From positions 1 through 12,437 of the forward strand of contig CALKYG010000475.1 of the NCBI GenBank assembly GCA_938003575.1: a DNA stretch of 12,437 bases, in the 5' to 3' direction. Of this stretch, positions 1 through 6,461 are shown piece by piece (position 1 is the stretch's first letter; every line of letters begins with the position of its first letter). The notes under the pieces are model-generated. The model was not told where the DNA came from. It saw only the letters and a list, made by a program, of their open reading frames with translations, and searched no databases. The position numbers were made by a program, and so were the translations under genes. This DNA is from an uncultured Alphaproteobacteria bacterium (GTDB lineage Bacteria > Pseudomonadota > Alphaproteobacteria > Caulobacterales > Parvularculaceae).

Positions 1-826
1 CCATTTCGGGCAGACGATCCGGAGTCGCGTAATGAAAGAGGGTGGGCCTGACAAGGCTCAAAGACCCCCGGCGCGCAAGTTCAAGAGGCGCAACGGGCGG
101 GACGGGACCTGACGCATTGCCGTATGTCACCATCATGCCGCGCAGAGCGAGCGAGTTCAACGAAGACTCAAACGTCGCAGCGCCGACCGAGTCGTAGGCG
201 ACGTCGACCCCGCGGCCATTCGTCAGCCTACGGACTTCAGTCGCGACGTCCGGGGTCGTCGAACGGTCGATGACATCGCTTGCGCCGTTCTCCTTGGCGA
301 CGGAAACCTTCGCCGGACCGCCGACAACCGCGATGACCCTTGCGCCCAGATGGGCGGCCCATTGGGTGAGGATCGTGCCGACGCCGCCGGCGGCTGCGGT
401 GATGAGCGCGGAATGCCCTGAATTCAAGGGAAAAACGTCGTGAAGAAGCATGTCGGCTGTGAGACCCTTGAGGAAAGAGGCCGCGGCCGATTCGTCGGAC
501 ACGCGATCCGGAATGCGGGAGGCGACAGCGGCGCTGACGACCGTTTTCTCCGCATACGCACCGGCGCCCGAAAGATAGGCCACACGCTCGCCTTTCCGGA
601 AAGGCGAGCCGGCGCCGGCCTCGTCGACGACGCCGGCTCCCTCCTGCCCAAGAACGCAGGGAACGGCCACCGGATAAAGTCCCCTGCGCTGGTAAATGTC
701 GATAAAGTTGACGCCGACAGCAGAATTCCGAACACGGATCGAACCATGCGGAACGACCTGTGAAGAGGCGTTGCGGACGGCGAAATTTTCAACGCCTCCG
801 AGGGCGGTGAGGACTATCTCCTTCAT
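1..826 (-). CDS. NAD(P)H:quinone oxidoreductase / zinc-binding-dehydrogenase-like MDR protein, partial (3' end missing)
   Basis: Reading the minus strand from the ATG at 826 gives an open frame of 275 codons that leaves the window at base 1. The protein matches the quinone oxidoreductase branch of the medium-chain dehydrogenase/reductase superfamily. It has a GroES-like N-terminal half with NFIDIYQRRGLYP (residues 40-52), then a Rossmann NADPH-binding motif AAAGGVG (144-150) followed by GARVIAV. Family members are about 320-330 residues, so roughly the last 50 are off the window. No cysteine/histidine set for catalytic zinc is apparent, as expected for the zinc-free QOR type. These enzymes reduce quinones or activated carbonyls with NADPH in the cytosol; the substrate cannot be told here. 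The start lies two bases after the RidA-family stop codon, so the two are probably one operon with translational coupling. Codons 72-80 or so contain a 24-bp perfect palindrome (586-609). Confidence 0.9.
   Translation of the reverse strand, partial: MKEIVLTALGGVENFAVRNASSQVVPHGSIRVRNSAVGVNFIDIYQRRGLYPVAVPCVLGQEGAGVVDEAGAGSPFRKGERVAYLSGAGAYAEKTVVSAAVASRIPDRVSDESAAASFLKGLTADMLLHDVFPLNSGHSALITAAAGGVGTILTQWAAHLGARVIAVVGGPAKVSVAKENGASDVIDRSTTPDVATEVRRLTNGRGVDVAYDSVGAATFESSLNSLALRGMMVTYGNASGPVPPVAPLELARRGSLSLVRPTLFHYATPDRLPEM
586..609. repeat. 24-bp perfect palindrome inside the quinone oxidoreductase gene
   Basis: Arms GCTCGCCTTTCC (586-597) and GGAAAGGCGAGC (598-609) meet without a spacer. It encodes the GSPFRKGE part of the conserved FKxGD/ER-V motif on the minus strand, so protein constraint explains only part of it. 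No T-run follows on either strand. Function unknown. Confidence 0.75.
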
Positions 827-828
827 GG

Positions 829-1206
829 TCAGCGCACAATCGCTTCGATCTCGACCCGCGCGCCGAGCGGCAGCGCGGACACGCCGATGCAGGTTCGCGC
901 CGGGTAAGGCTTGTTGAATGCGCGGGCGTAAGCGGCGTTCATGGCGGGGTAATCGTCCATGTGGGCGAGATAAACATTCGTCTTTACGACGTCGCAAAGG
1001 TCCCTTCCCGCAGCGGTTAGCACGGCAGTGATGTTGGCCATGATCTGATCAACCTCGGCTTCGACGCCGCCGCGCACAATTGCGCCGGTGGCCGGATCAA
1101 GACCGACCTGGCCGCTCAGGAATAGGGTCTTGCCGGCGTAAACGCCTGCTGAAAGGGGCAGGGATTCGAGGGAGGATGGGGCGGTCTTGACGGTTTTGCG
1201 GGGCAT
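829..1206 (-). CDS. RidA family protein (Rid/YjgF/UK114; enamine/imine deaminase-like)
   Basis: A 125-residue protein close to the usual RidA length. The family signature is clear: LFLSGQVGLDP (28-38), a TNVYL strand (76-80), then PARTCIGVSALPLGARVEIEA (102-122 region). The arginine equivalent to the catalytic Arg105 of E. coli RidA is Arg104, and the glutamate equivalent to Glu120 is Glu119, so the protein could hydrolyse reactive enamine/imine intermediates such as those from PLP enzymes. Which Rid subgroup and substrate is not determinable. I chose the ATG at 1206 because a good AAAGGAA ribosome-binding site lies just upstream and the fold starts right after it; a longer in-frame start at 1260 adds 18 basic residues with no family counterpart. 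It is the first gene of a leftward pair with the quinone oxidoreductase, whose ATG follows after two bases. Confidence 0.92.
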   Translation of the reverse strand: MPRKTVKTAPSSLESLPLSAGVYAGKTLFLSGQVGLDPATGAIVRGGVEAEVDQIMANITAVLTAAGRDLCDVVKTNVYLAHMDDYPAMNAAYARAFNKPYPARTCIGVSALPLGARVEIEAIVR

Positions 1207-1292
1207 AGCGCTTTCCTTTCGGCGTCGGCTCGGAACGAATCTGTCCCTCCTGTTTCGCATCGCTTATGGTCGCTTCAAAAGGAGAATTTCTC
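1207..1292. promoter_or_regulatory. Divergent intergenic region between the RidA-type gene and the DUF6489-like gene
   Basis: This 86-bp stretch separates two outward-facing genes and must hold, or lie next to, both of their promoters. Ribosome-binding sites are visible at each end: AAAGGAA (minus strand) before the RidA start and AAAAGGAG (1277-1284) before the ATG at 1293. I see no convincing -35/-10 pair on either strand; TTATGG at 1264-1269 is a weak candidate only. The role is inferred from gene layout. Confidence 0.4.
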
Positions 1293-1550
1293 ATGCGTTT
1301 CACAATCAATATCGACTGCACGCCGCAGGAGGCGCGCGCCTTTTTCGGCATGCCGGACGTCGAGCCGCTAAACGCAATGGTGGTGGCGGAAATGACCCGC
1401 CGCGCTAAAGAGCAGATGGATACGCTGGCGGACCCTGAACGCATGGTGGCGCAGTGGATGGAGATGAGCGGCAAGGGAATGGACGCGCTCTCAGGTCTTT
1501 TCGGGGCTGCCATGGCCGCCGCGCCGGGCGCGGCGGCGAAGAAGAAATAG
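1293..1550 (+). CDS. Small conserved alphaproteobacterial protein, DUF6489-like
   Basis: An 85-residue protein starting MRFTINIDCTPQEARAFFG, followed by a PDVEPLN segment, a helical middle and a low-complexity Ala/Gly tail ending in three lysines. The N-terminus (strand, then CTPEEAR-like motif, then PDVEPL) resembles the family I know as DUF6489, common in Alphaproteobacteria and of unknown function; this assignment is from memory, not a search. The start at 1293 is chosen because AAAAGGAG lies 8 bases upstream; an in-frame ATG at 1266 would place that ribosome-binding site inside the gene. No signal peptide or membrane segment. Its stop is only 24 bases before the preferred mnmE start, so it is probably the first gene of the mnmE transcript. 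The tail codons form a strong GC hairpin (1515-1537). Confidence 0.75.
   Translation: MRFTINIDCTPQEARAFFGMPDVEPLNAMVVAEMTRRAKEQMDTLADPERMVAQWMEMSGKGMDALSGLFGAAMAAAPGAAAKKK
1515..1537 (+). repeat. GC-only 23-bp inverted repeat at the 3' end of the DUF6489-like gene
   Basis: Arms GCCGCCGCGCC and GGCGCGGCGGC (11 bases each) surround a single G; in RNA this would fold as a very stable hairpin ten bases before the stop codon. There is no T-run, so it is not an intrinsic terminator. It encodes the Ala-Ala-Ala-Pro-Gly-Ala-Ala-Ala tail, and GCC/GCG alanine codons make such repeats fairly likely, so it may have no role. Confidence 0.5.
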
Positions 1551-1574
1551 GCCGGTTTGCCGCCTGAACAGTCG

Positions 1575-2975
1575 ATGAGCAGCGGTCAGAACTCGGATAC
1601 GATTTTTGCGCGTGCGTCCGGCGCCGGGCGCGCCGGGATATCCGTGTTCCGGATTTCGGGCCCCGACGCGTTCGCTGTCGCTGAATCGCTCTCAGGCCGT
1701 GCGCCGCGCCCCAGGCGGGCCGTGCTGAGGGCCATCCGCGACCAATCCGGCGACCTGATTGATGAGGGACTGGTCATACTGTTCAAAGGACCGGCGAGTT
1801 TCACCGGCGAGGACGTCGCCGAGTTGCATCTGCATGGCTCACCGGCGGTCGAGGCGGGTCTATTTGAGGCCCTGTCGAGGCTCGGCGCGCGGCCGGCGGA
1901 AGCCGGCGAGTTCACCAAACGCGCGCTGCTGAACGGCAAACTCGACCTTGCCGAAGTTGAGGGACTTGCAGATCTTCTCGACGCCGAAACGAGGCTGCAG
2001 AGAAAGCAGGCTTTGGGGCAGCTTGGCGGAAGGCTTTCGAAGGCTGCGGAAGGCTGGCGAAACCGCCTTTTGGCGATCATGTCGCCGCTTGAGGCTGACA
2101 TAGACTTCCCGGACGAGGAAGATGTTCCTGCTGCGATCGCCTCGCGCGCCGGCCCTGAAATCGACGCGCTGATTGTAGAACTTAGACGTCACGAGAACGC
2201 GTCCGTGCGCGCGAAGGCCATAAGAGAGGGTGTGACAATCGCGATTATCGGCGCGCCCAACGCCGGCAAGTCATCACTTCTCAATCGTCTCGCCGGATCG
2301 GAACGCGCGATCGTTTCTGAAGCGCCGGGCACAACCCGCGACGTGATCGAAGCGCGGCTGGATCTCGGCGGAATGCTTGTCACCTTTTTTGATACGGCCG
2401 GACTGCGTGAAGTAACTTCGGATTTTATTGAGAAAGAGGGAATACGCCGCGCCCGCGCTACGGCCCAGAGCGCAGATATCCGTATACTGATGATAGACGC
2501 GGCGCGGGATTGGTATGAGGACGCGGATGTTTCACGTGAAACAAGCGCAGGGGTATTGCCGACGGGAGCTGTGGAAAACGCAGGGTATGACCTTATTTCC
2601 GTCAATGATTTCGTCATTCTGAACAAGATTGATCTCATCTCAGCAGGGGATGACCGGGCGGCCGTTGCGAAGGCCGATTTTCGTTTGTCCGCAAAGACCG
2701 GCGAAGGCTTTGAGCCCTTCCTCGCCGCTTTGACCGAAGCGGTCGCGCGACTCGGGCAGGCTGACGACGGCCTCTTGACCCGGACGCGCCATGCCGATGC
2801 AGTGAGGAAGGCGATCAACTGCCTAGAGGCGGCAAAGGTGAGCTTGGCGATTTCGCCGGAGCTTGCCGCCGAGGATGTTCGCCTCGCGGCCCGCGCGCTT
2901 GGCGGCATTACCGGGGCTGTCGGTGTGGAAGACGTGCTCAGCGCGATCTTTTCGAGCTTTTGCATCGGGAAATAG
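1575..2975 (+). CDS. mnmE: tRNA uridine-5-carboxymethylaminomethyl(34) modification GTPase MnmE (TrmE)
   Basis: MnmE, a dimeric GTPase, works with MnmG to add the aminomethyl or carboxymethylaminomethyl group to C5 of wobble U34 in certain tRNAs, using a formyl-folate donor. The sequence has the N-terminal folate-binding domain (DTIFARASGAGRAGISVFRISG region), a helical domain, and an inserted G domain: GAPNAGKSS (226-234), GTTRD (252-256), DTAG (273-276), NKID (350-353), SAKTG (372-376). It ends in the invariant FCIGK with the essential cysteine (Cys463). Length is 466 residues, slightly above the usual 440-455. The ATG at 1575 fits where homologues begin; a TTG at 1557 would add six residues, and neither start has a strong ribosome-binding site. 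Between G3 and G4 the loop is longer than in E. coli and carries VSRET (319-323), encoded by a perfect parS site. It follows the DUF6489-like gene and precedes mnmG. Confidence 0.97.
   Translation: MSSGQNSDTIFARASGAGRAGISVFRISGPDAFAVAESLSGRAPRPRRAVLRAIRDQSGDLIDEGLVILFKGPASFTGEDVAELHLHGSPAVEAGLFEALSRLGARPAEAGEFTKRALLNGKLDLAEVEGLADLLDAETRLQRKQALGQLGGRLSKAAEGWRNRLLAIMSPLEADIDFPDEEDVPAAIASRAGPEIDALIVELRRHENASVRAKAIREGVTIAIIGAPNAGKSSLLNRLAGSERAIVSEAPGTTRDVIEARLDLGGMLVTFFDTAGLREVTSDFIEKEGIRRARATAQSADIRILMIDAARDWYEDADVSRETSAGVLPTGAVENAGYDLISVNDFVILNKIDLISAGDDRAAVAKADFRLSAKTGEGFEPFLAALTEAVARLGQADDGLLTRTRHADAVRKAINCLEAAKVSLAISPELAAEDVRLAARALGGITGAVGVEDVLSAIFSSFCIGK
2528..2543. other. parS: parS partition site (perfect 16-bp palindrome) inside mnmE
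   Basis: TGTTTCACGTGAAACA is an exact match to the chromosomal parS consensus bound by ParB. It is translated as VSRET in the MnmE G-domain loop between the DTAG and NKID motifs, where the family tolerates length variation. The cognate parA and parB lie about 3 kb downstream. ParB loads at such sites, binds CTP and spreads as a clamp; that role is family knowledge. Confidence 0.95.
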
Positions 2976-2997
2976 CGGATTATCTCGGGAGACGCGG

Positions 2998-3026
2998 TTT
3001 CGAATTCCTGACCGGCGCCCTATATG
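2998..3026 (+). promoter_or_regulatory. Weak candidate promoter for mnmG in the mnmE-mnmG gap
   Basis: TTTCGA (2998-3003) and TATATG (3021-3026) are separated by 17 bases, giving 3/6 and 4/6 matches to the sigma70 consensus. TATATG stands out in a GC-rich gap. If used, the transcript would begin about 80 bases before the GTG of mnmG and include the hairpins at 3043-3090. This is a pattern match only. Confidence 0.2.
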
Positions 3027-3042
3027 GCGCGCAGTGATTGGC

Positions 3043-3090
3043 GGCGGGCAGGCGCGCGAAGGCGCGCATTTGCCGGATTGCGCGCCCGCC
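3043..3090 (+). repeat. Nested GC hairpins in the mnmE-mnmG gap
   Basis: GGCGGGC (3043-3049) pairs with GCCCGCC (3084-3090). Inside lies a second perfect hairpin, GCGCGC (3052-3057), loop GAAG, GCGCGC (3062-3067). There is no T-run afterwards, so this is not a standard terminator. It ends ten bases before the GGAG ribosome-binding site (3101-3104) of mnmG, so it may structure the mnmG leader. Confidence 0.4.
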
Positions 3091-3112
3091 AGGGTAATTT
3101 GGAGCTGCCGGC

Positions 3113-4978
3113 GTGACTGTTAACTACGATGTTATTGTCATTGGCGGCGGGCACGCGGGTTGCGAGGCGGCAGCCGCGGCGGCGCGCATGGGCGCAAAGA
3201 CGCTTCTCGTCACGCACAAAGCGTCAACTATTGGCGAAATGTCCTGCAACCCGGCTATCGGCGGTCTTGGAAAGGGCCATTTGGTCCGGGAAATCGACGC
3301 CCTCGACGGACTCATGGGTCGCGTGATCGATGAAGCGGGAATTCAGTTCCGGATGCTGAATCGTTCGAAGGGACCAGCGGTGCGAGGGCCGCGTTCCCAG
3401 GCCGACCGCAAGCTATACCGGCAGCACATGCAGGCGGCGATCGCCGCAATCCCCGATCTCGATGTCCTTGAAGCTGCGGTCGACGACCTGATTGTTTCAC
3501 GTGAAAACGGAGTCGCCGGTATTGTCTGCGCAGACGGCGCGCATATTACCGCCGGCGCCGTGGTGCTGACGACGGGCACTTTCCTAAAGGGCGTCATCCA
3601 TGTCGGTGACCGGCGGATTCCGGCCGGACGCGTCGGCGAGGCGCCGGCGGTCGGTCTCTCAGACCGGCTCTATAGCCTGGGCTTTTCAATGGGACGTCTG
3701 AAGACCGGAACGCCCGCGCGCCTCGACGGGCGGACGATCGACTGGACGGGCCTGGAAATGCAGCCAGCGGACGCCGAGCCGGCGCCGTTCTCATTCTTGA
3801 CGAGCAAGATTCGCGTCCCGCAGATCGAATGCGGCGTCACGCATACGACCAAGGAGACCCATGCGGTCATTGAGCGCAATCTCAAGAGGTCGGCGGTCTA
3901 TTCCGGGAGCATTTCGGGCCGTGGCCCGCGCTACTGCCCCTCAATCGAAGACAAGATCGTCCGCTTCGCTGAAAAGAAGAGCCACCAGATCTTTCTCGAG
4001 CCTGAGGGCCTGGACGATCCGACCGTCTACCCGAACGGAATTTCGACATCGTTGCCCGAGGACGTTCAGAACGAGTTCCTGGCGACCATACCGGGGCTCG
4101 AAAGGGCGAAAGTCATCCGCCATGCCTATGCGATCGAGTATGATTATGTCGATCCGCGCGAACTCTACCCGACACTCGAAGCGAAGCGTTTGCCGGGGCT
4201 TTACCTGGCCGGACAAATCAACGGCACCACAGGCTATGAGGAGGCGGCGGCGCAGGGGCTGATCGCCGGGGCGAACGCCGCGGCGAAAGCCGGCGGGTCT
4301 GAACCGATCCTGATCGACCGTTCGCAAGCGTATATCGGCGTCCTTATCGACGATCTCGTCACGCGCGGCCTCACAGAGCCCTACCGCATGTTTACAAGCC
4401 GGGCGGAATATCGCCTGACCTTGCGGGCGGACAACGCGGATCTGCGCCTGACCAATTACGGGATGGCACACGGTCTTGTCGGGAAAGAGCGGTCGAAAGC
4501 GTTTCACGTGAAACAAATGCTGCTTGATGAGGCGCGAAGCTGGGCGCGCACTTGCGAACTCACGCCGAACGAGGCCGCGAAACATGGTCTTGCGGTCAAT
4601 CAGGACGGACGGCGCAGGAATGTCCTCGACCTTCTCGCGTTGCCAGGCGTCAGCCTCGGAACCATTGCATCCATATGGCCGCAAGCGCGGGCCCTGCGCT
4701 CCGACATCGCAGAACAGCTTGAGATTGAGGCGCTCTATTCCGGATATCTCGACCGCCAGGAAGCGGACATTTTGGCATTCAGGAAGGACGAGACCATGCG
4801 CCTGCCGGCCGACCTTCCGTATAACGAAATCAGGGGTCTCAGCCACGAAGTTCGCGCGAAACTCGGGGCGACAAAGCCTGCGACCCTCGGTCAGGCCGGG
4901 CGTGTGGAGGGGGTCACCCCGGCGGCGCTGGCGGTCCTTCTCGCCTGGCTCAAAAAGAATGAGCGGGCGGCCGGATGA
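3113..4978 (+). CDS. mnmG: tRNA uridine-5-carboxymethylaminomethyl(34) synthesis enzyme MnmG (GidA)
   Basis: The FAD- and NADH-dependent partner of MnmE in tRNA U34 modification; cytosolic. The 621 residues match the usual length. Visible motifs are the dinucleotide-binding GGGHAG (11-16), the family signature [20 protein letters not shown] with its conserved cysteine (Cys45), [13 protein letters not shown] (87-99), [13 protein letters not shown] with the second conserved cysteine, [21 protein letters not shown], and the C-terminal tRNA-binding part with YNEIRGLS and [11 protein letters not shown]. The start is a GTG at 3113, supported by GGAG eight bases upstream and by family alignment. Two parS-type sites lie inside it: one encodes VSREN (128-132), the other FHVKQ (464-468), in a different codon frame. 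It is preceded by a 137-bp gap after mnmE and its TGA overlaps the ATG of rsmG (ATGA at 4975-4978). Confidence 0.98.
   Translation: MTVNYDVIVIGGGHAGCEAAAAAARMGAKTLLVTHKASTIGEMSCNPAIGGLGKGHLVREIDALDGLMGRVIDEAGIQFRMLNRSKGPAVRGPRSQADRKLYRQHMQAAIAAIPDLDVLEAAVDDLIVSRENGVAGIVCADGAHITAGAVVLTTGTFLKGVIHVGDRRIPAGRVGEAPAVGLSDRLYSLGFSMGRLKTGTPARLDGRTIDWTGLEMQPADAEPAPFSFLTSKIRVPQIECGVTHTTKETHAVIERNLKRSAVYSGSISGRGPRYCPSIEDKIVRFAEKKSHQIFLEPEGLDDPTVYPNGISTSLPEDVQNEFLATIPGLERAKVIRHAYAIEYDYVDPRELYPTLEAKRLPGLYLAGQINGTTGYEEAAAQGLIAGANAAAKAGGSEPILIDRSQAYIGVLIDDLVTRGLTEPYRMFTSRAEYRLTLRADNADLRLTNYGMAHGLVGKERSKAFHVKQMLLDEARSWARTCELTPNEAAKHGLAVNQDGRRRNVLDLLALPGVSLGTIASIWPQARALRSDIAEQLEIEALYSGYLDRQEADILAFRKDETMRLPADLPYNEIRGLSHEVRAKLGATKPATLGQAGRVEGVTPAALAVLLAWLKKNERAAG
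3493..3508. other. parS: parS-like partition site (imperfect) inside mnmG
   Basis: TGTTTCACGTGAAAAC keeps the 12-base core TTTCACGTGAAA but differs from the parS consensus at the last two positions. It is read as IVSREN in MnmG (127-132), the same frame as the mnmE site. It is probably a weaker ParB site; that affinity statement is inferred. Confidence 0.8.
4500..4515. other. parS: parS partition site (14-bp core perfect) inside mnmG
   Basis: CGTTTCACGTGAAACA has the full 14-base palindrome GTTTCACGTGAAAC (4501-4514) and differs from the 16-base consensus only at the first base. It is read as AFHVKQ (MnmG 463-468), a different frame from the other two sites, which points to selection on the DNA rather than on the peptide. 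Confidence 0.92.
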
Positions 4979-5631
4979 CCTATGGGCCCTCCGATTTCGC
5001 CAAGGAATTCGCTATTCCCGATGATATCAGCGCGCGCTTCAGGGCTTTTGATGCGACGCTCCTTGACTGGTCTTCCCGGCATAATCTTGTCGCCCGCTCG
5101 ACTCTTGAGCATCGATGGGAGCGGCATTACCGCGACAGCGCGCAGCTTTTTTCCTTCTTGCCGGGCGACGCGAAGACAATCGCAGATTTTGGCAGCGGGG
5201 CGGGGTTTCCGGGCCTTGTTCTTGCTGCGATGGGTCTTGATCGAGGGCTGAAGATCGTGCTCATCGAGTCGATCGGCAAGAAGGCAGCGTTCCTGAATGC
5301 GGCGATCACCGCGATGGCGCTCGACAACGTTGAGGTAATACCTCAACGTATTGAAAGTATTGCCATTTCTCCACCTGATGTAGTGACTGCCCGGGCCCTG
5401 GCCCAACTTGATAGGCTTTTGGCTTACGCCTATGAAATTGCACAGAAAGAAACGCTGCTCATCTTCCCGAAAGGACAAGATGTTGAGGCTGAATTGACCG
5501 AAGCCGCTAAATCTTGGCATATGAGAGTGGAAAAGCGGCCGAGCGTGACGAGCCCCGGCTCCACCATCCTTCTGATCCGCGATTTCATGCCGAATGACGC
5601 TGGACAACGCTCAGGGACCAAGGGGAAGTGA
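4975..5631 (+). CDS. rsmG: 16S rRNA (guanine(527)-N7)-methyltransferase RsmG (GidB)
   Basis: RsmG methylates N7 of G527 in 16S rRNA using S-adenosylmethionine. The 218-residue protein has the helical N-terminus with [19 protein letters not shown] (37-55; equivalent of the family W-x-RH-x-x-DS motif), the SAM-binding [10 protein letters not shown] (71-80), [13 protein letters not shown] (137-149) and LLIFPKGQ (161-168). The ATG at 4975 overlaps the mnmG stop, and the TGA overlaps the GTG of parA, so translation is probably coupled on both sides. Many alphaproteobacterial RsmG proteins carry VSRET near the N-terminus, encoded by a parS; here the equivalent region reads [11 protein letters not shown] and has no parS. 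The second half uses many A/T-ending codons (about 47% G+C over 5331-5520 by my count) and contains a 23-bp palindrome (5327-5349). Confidence 0.97.
   Translation: MTYGPSDFAKEFAIPDDISARFRAFDATLLDWSSRHNLVARSTLEHRWERHYRDSAQLFSFLPGDAKTIADFGSGAGFPGLVLAAMGLDRGLKIVLIESIGKKAAFLNAAITAMALDNVEVIPQRIESIAISPPDVVTARALAQLDRLLAYAYEIAQKETLLIFPKGQDVEAELTEAAKSWHMRVEKRPSVTSPGSTILLIRDFMPNDAGQRSGTKGK
5327..5349. repeat. 23-bp perfect inverted repeat inside rsmG
   Basis: Arms ACGTTGAGGTA (5327-5337) and TACCTCAACGT (5339-5349) flank a single A. It covers RsmG codons 118-125 (NVEVIPQR) and uses codons such as GTA, ATA and CAA that are rare in the neighbouring genes. It does not match parS. Role unknown; it could bind a dimeric protein or fold into an RNA hairpin. 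Confidence 0.7.
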
Positions 5632-6449
5632 CTGAAACTGCCGTCAGACTATCCCGCCGGCCGCGCATTCTCGCTATCGCCAATCAGAAGGGAGGCGTCG
5701 GCAAGACGACGACCGCAATCAATCTGTCGACAGCGCTAGCCGCGGTCGGAGAAAAAGTCCTGCTTATTGATCTCGATCCGCAGGGGAACGCCTCCACGGG
5801 CCTTGGCTCCGAAGCGTCGATGCGTTCGGTTACGACCTACGACGCGCTGATGGGCGAATACCGGCTTGAAGCCGCGGTCATCGACAGCGGCATTCCCGGA
5901 TTGAAACTTGCGCCTGCCGGCGTCGATCTCGCCGGCGCCGAGGTCGAGCTCATTGATGCGCCCCGCCGGCATTTCCGGCTCGCCGACGCTCTCGACGATT
6001 TTATCTCGGGCGCGCCAGAGACAACGTACGTCCTGATCGATTGTCCGCCGTCCCTGTCGCTGCTGACGATCAATGCGCTGGCCGCCTCGGACGCGGTCAT
6101 CATACCGCTTCAGGCCGAGTTTTTCGCGCTCGAGGGACTGTCGCAGATCATGCGGACGATCGAGACCGTCCGCCAGCGGATTAACCCGCGGCTCGAGCTT
6201 CAGGGGATCGTCCTCACCATGGTCGACGCGCGCAATAATCTCGCGGGCGCGGTGGAGGAGGATGTTCGAGCGCATATGGGCGCTAAAGTCTATGAAACGG
6301 TTATCCCGCGAAACGTCAGGATTTCCGAAGCGCCCAGTCACGGCAAGCCCGCGCTCCTTTACGACCTGAAATGCGCCGGCAGCCAGGCCTATATCAGGTT
6401 GGCCAGTGAGGTTATTCAGCGCGAGCGCGATGCGCGTAAGGCGGCGTAA
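5628..6449 (+). CDS. parA: Chromosome partitioning ATPase ParA (Soj family)
   Basis: ParA binds nucleoid DNA in its ATP form; ParB-parS complexes stimulate its ATPase and follow the resulting gradient, moving the origin region. The 273 residues carry the deviant Walker A KGGVGKTT (21-28, signature Lys21 and Lys26), the A' motif LLIDLDPQGN (44-53), Walker B VLIDCPPSLS (134-143), and the family ending SHGKPALLYDLKCAGSQAY. It lacks an N-terminal helix-turn-helix, so it is the short chromosomal type rather than the plasmid type Ia. The start is a GTG overlapping the rsmG stop (GTGA, 5628-5631), with AGGGGA just before it; the sequence begins 13 residues before the first strand as in homologues. 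parB follows after 12 bases. Confidence 0.98.
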   Translation: MTETAVRLSRRPRILAIANQKGGVGKTTTAINLSTALAAVGEKVLLIDLDPQGNASTGLGSEASMRSVTTYDALMGEYRLEAAVIDSGIPGLKLAPAGVDLAGAEVELIDAPRRHFRLADALDDFISGAPETTYVLIDCPPSLSLLTINALAASDAVIIPLQAEFFALEGLSQIMRTIETVRQRINPRLELQGIVLTMVDARNNLAGAVEEDVRAHMGAKVYETVIPRNVRISEAPSHGKPALLYDLKCAGSQAYIRLASEVIQRERDARKAA

Positions 6450-6461
6450 GGAGCAGGGCCG

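Noticed and set aside
440..763. Plus-strand frame of 107 codons and a minus-strand frame 424-792
   Set aside because: Both overlap the quinone oxidoreductase gene, which runs unbroken in another minus-strand frame with an intact NADPH-binding motif.
2189..2965. 258-codon open frame on the minus strand
   Set aside because: Antisense shadow of mnmE; Ser/Arg/Ala-rich composition typical of a shadow frame.
3941..4846. 301-codon open frame on the minus strand
   Set aside because: Antisense shadow of mnmG with no family resemblance.
4891..5607. 238-codon open frame on the minus strand
   Set aside because: Antisense to the mnmG end and rsmG; no domain recognised.
6299..6310. TTATCCCGCG as a DnaA box
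   Set aside because: It does not match TTATNCACA at the last positions, is isolated, and lies inside parA; no origin-like cluster is visible in the window.
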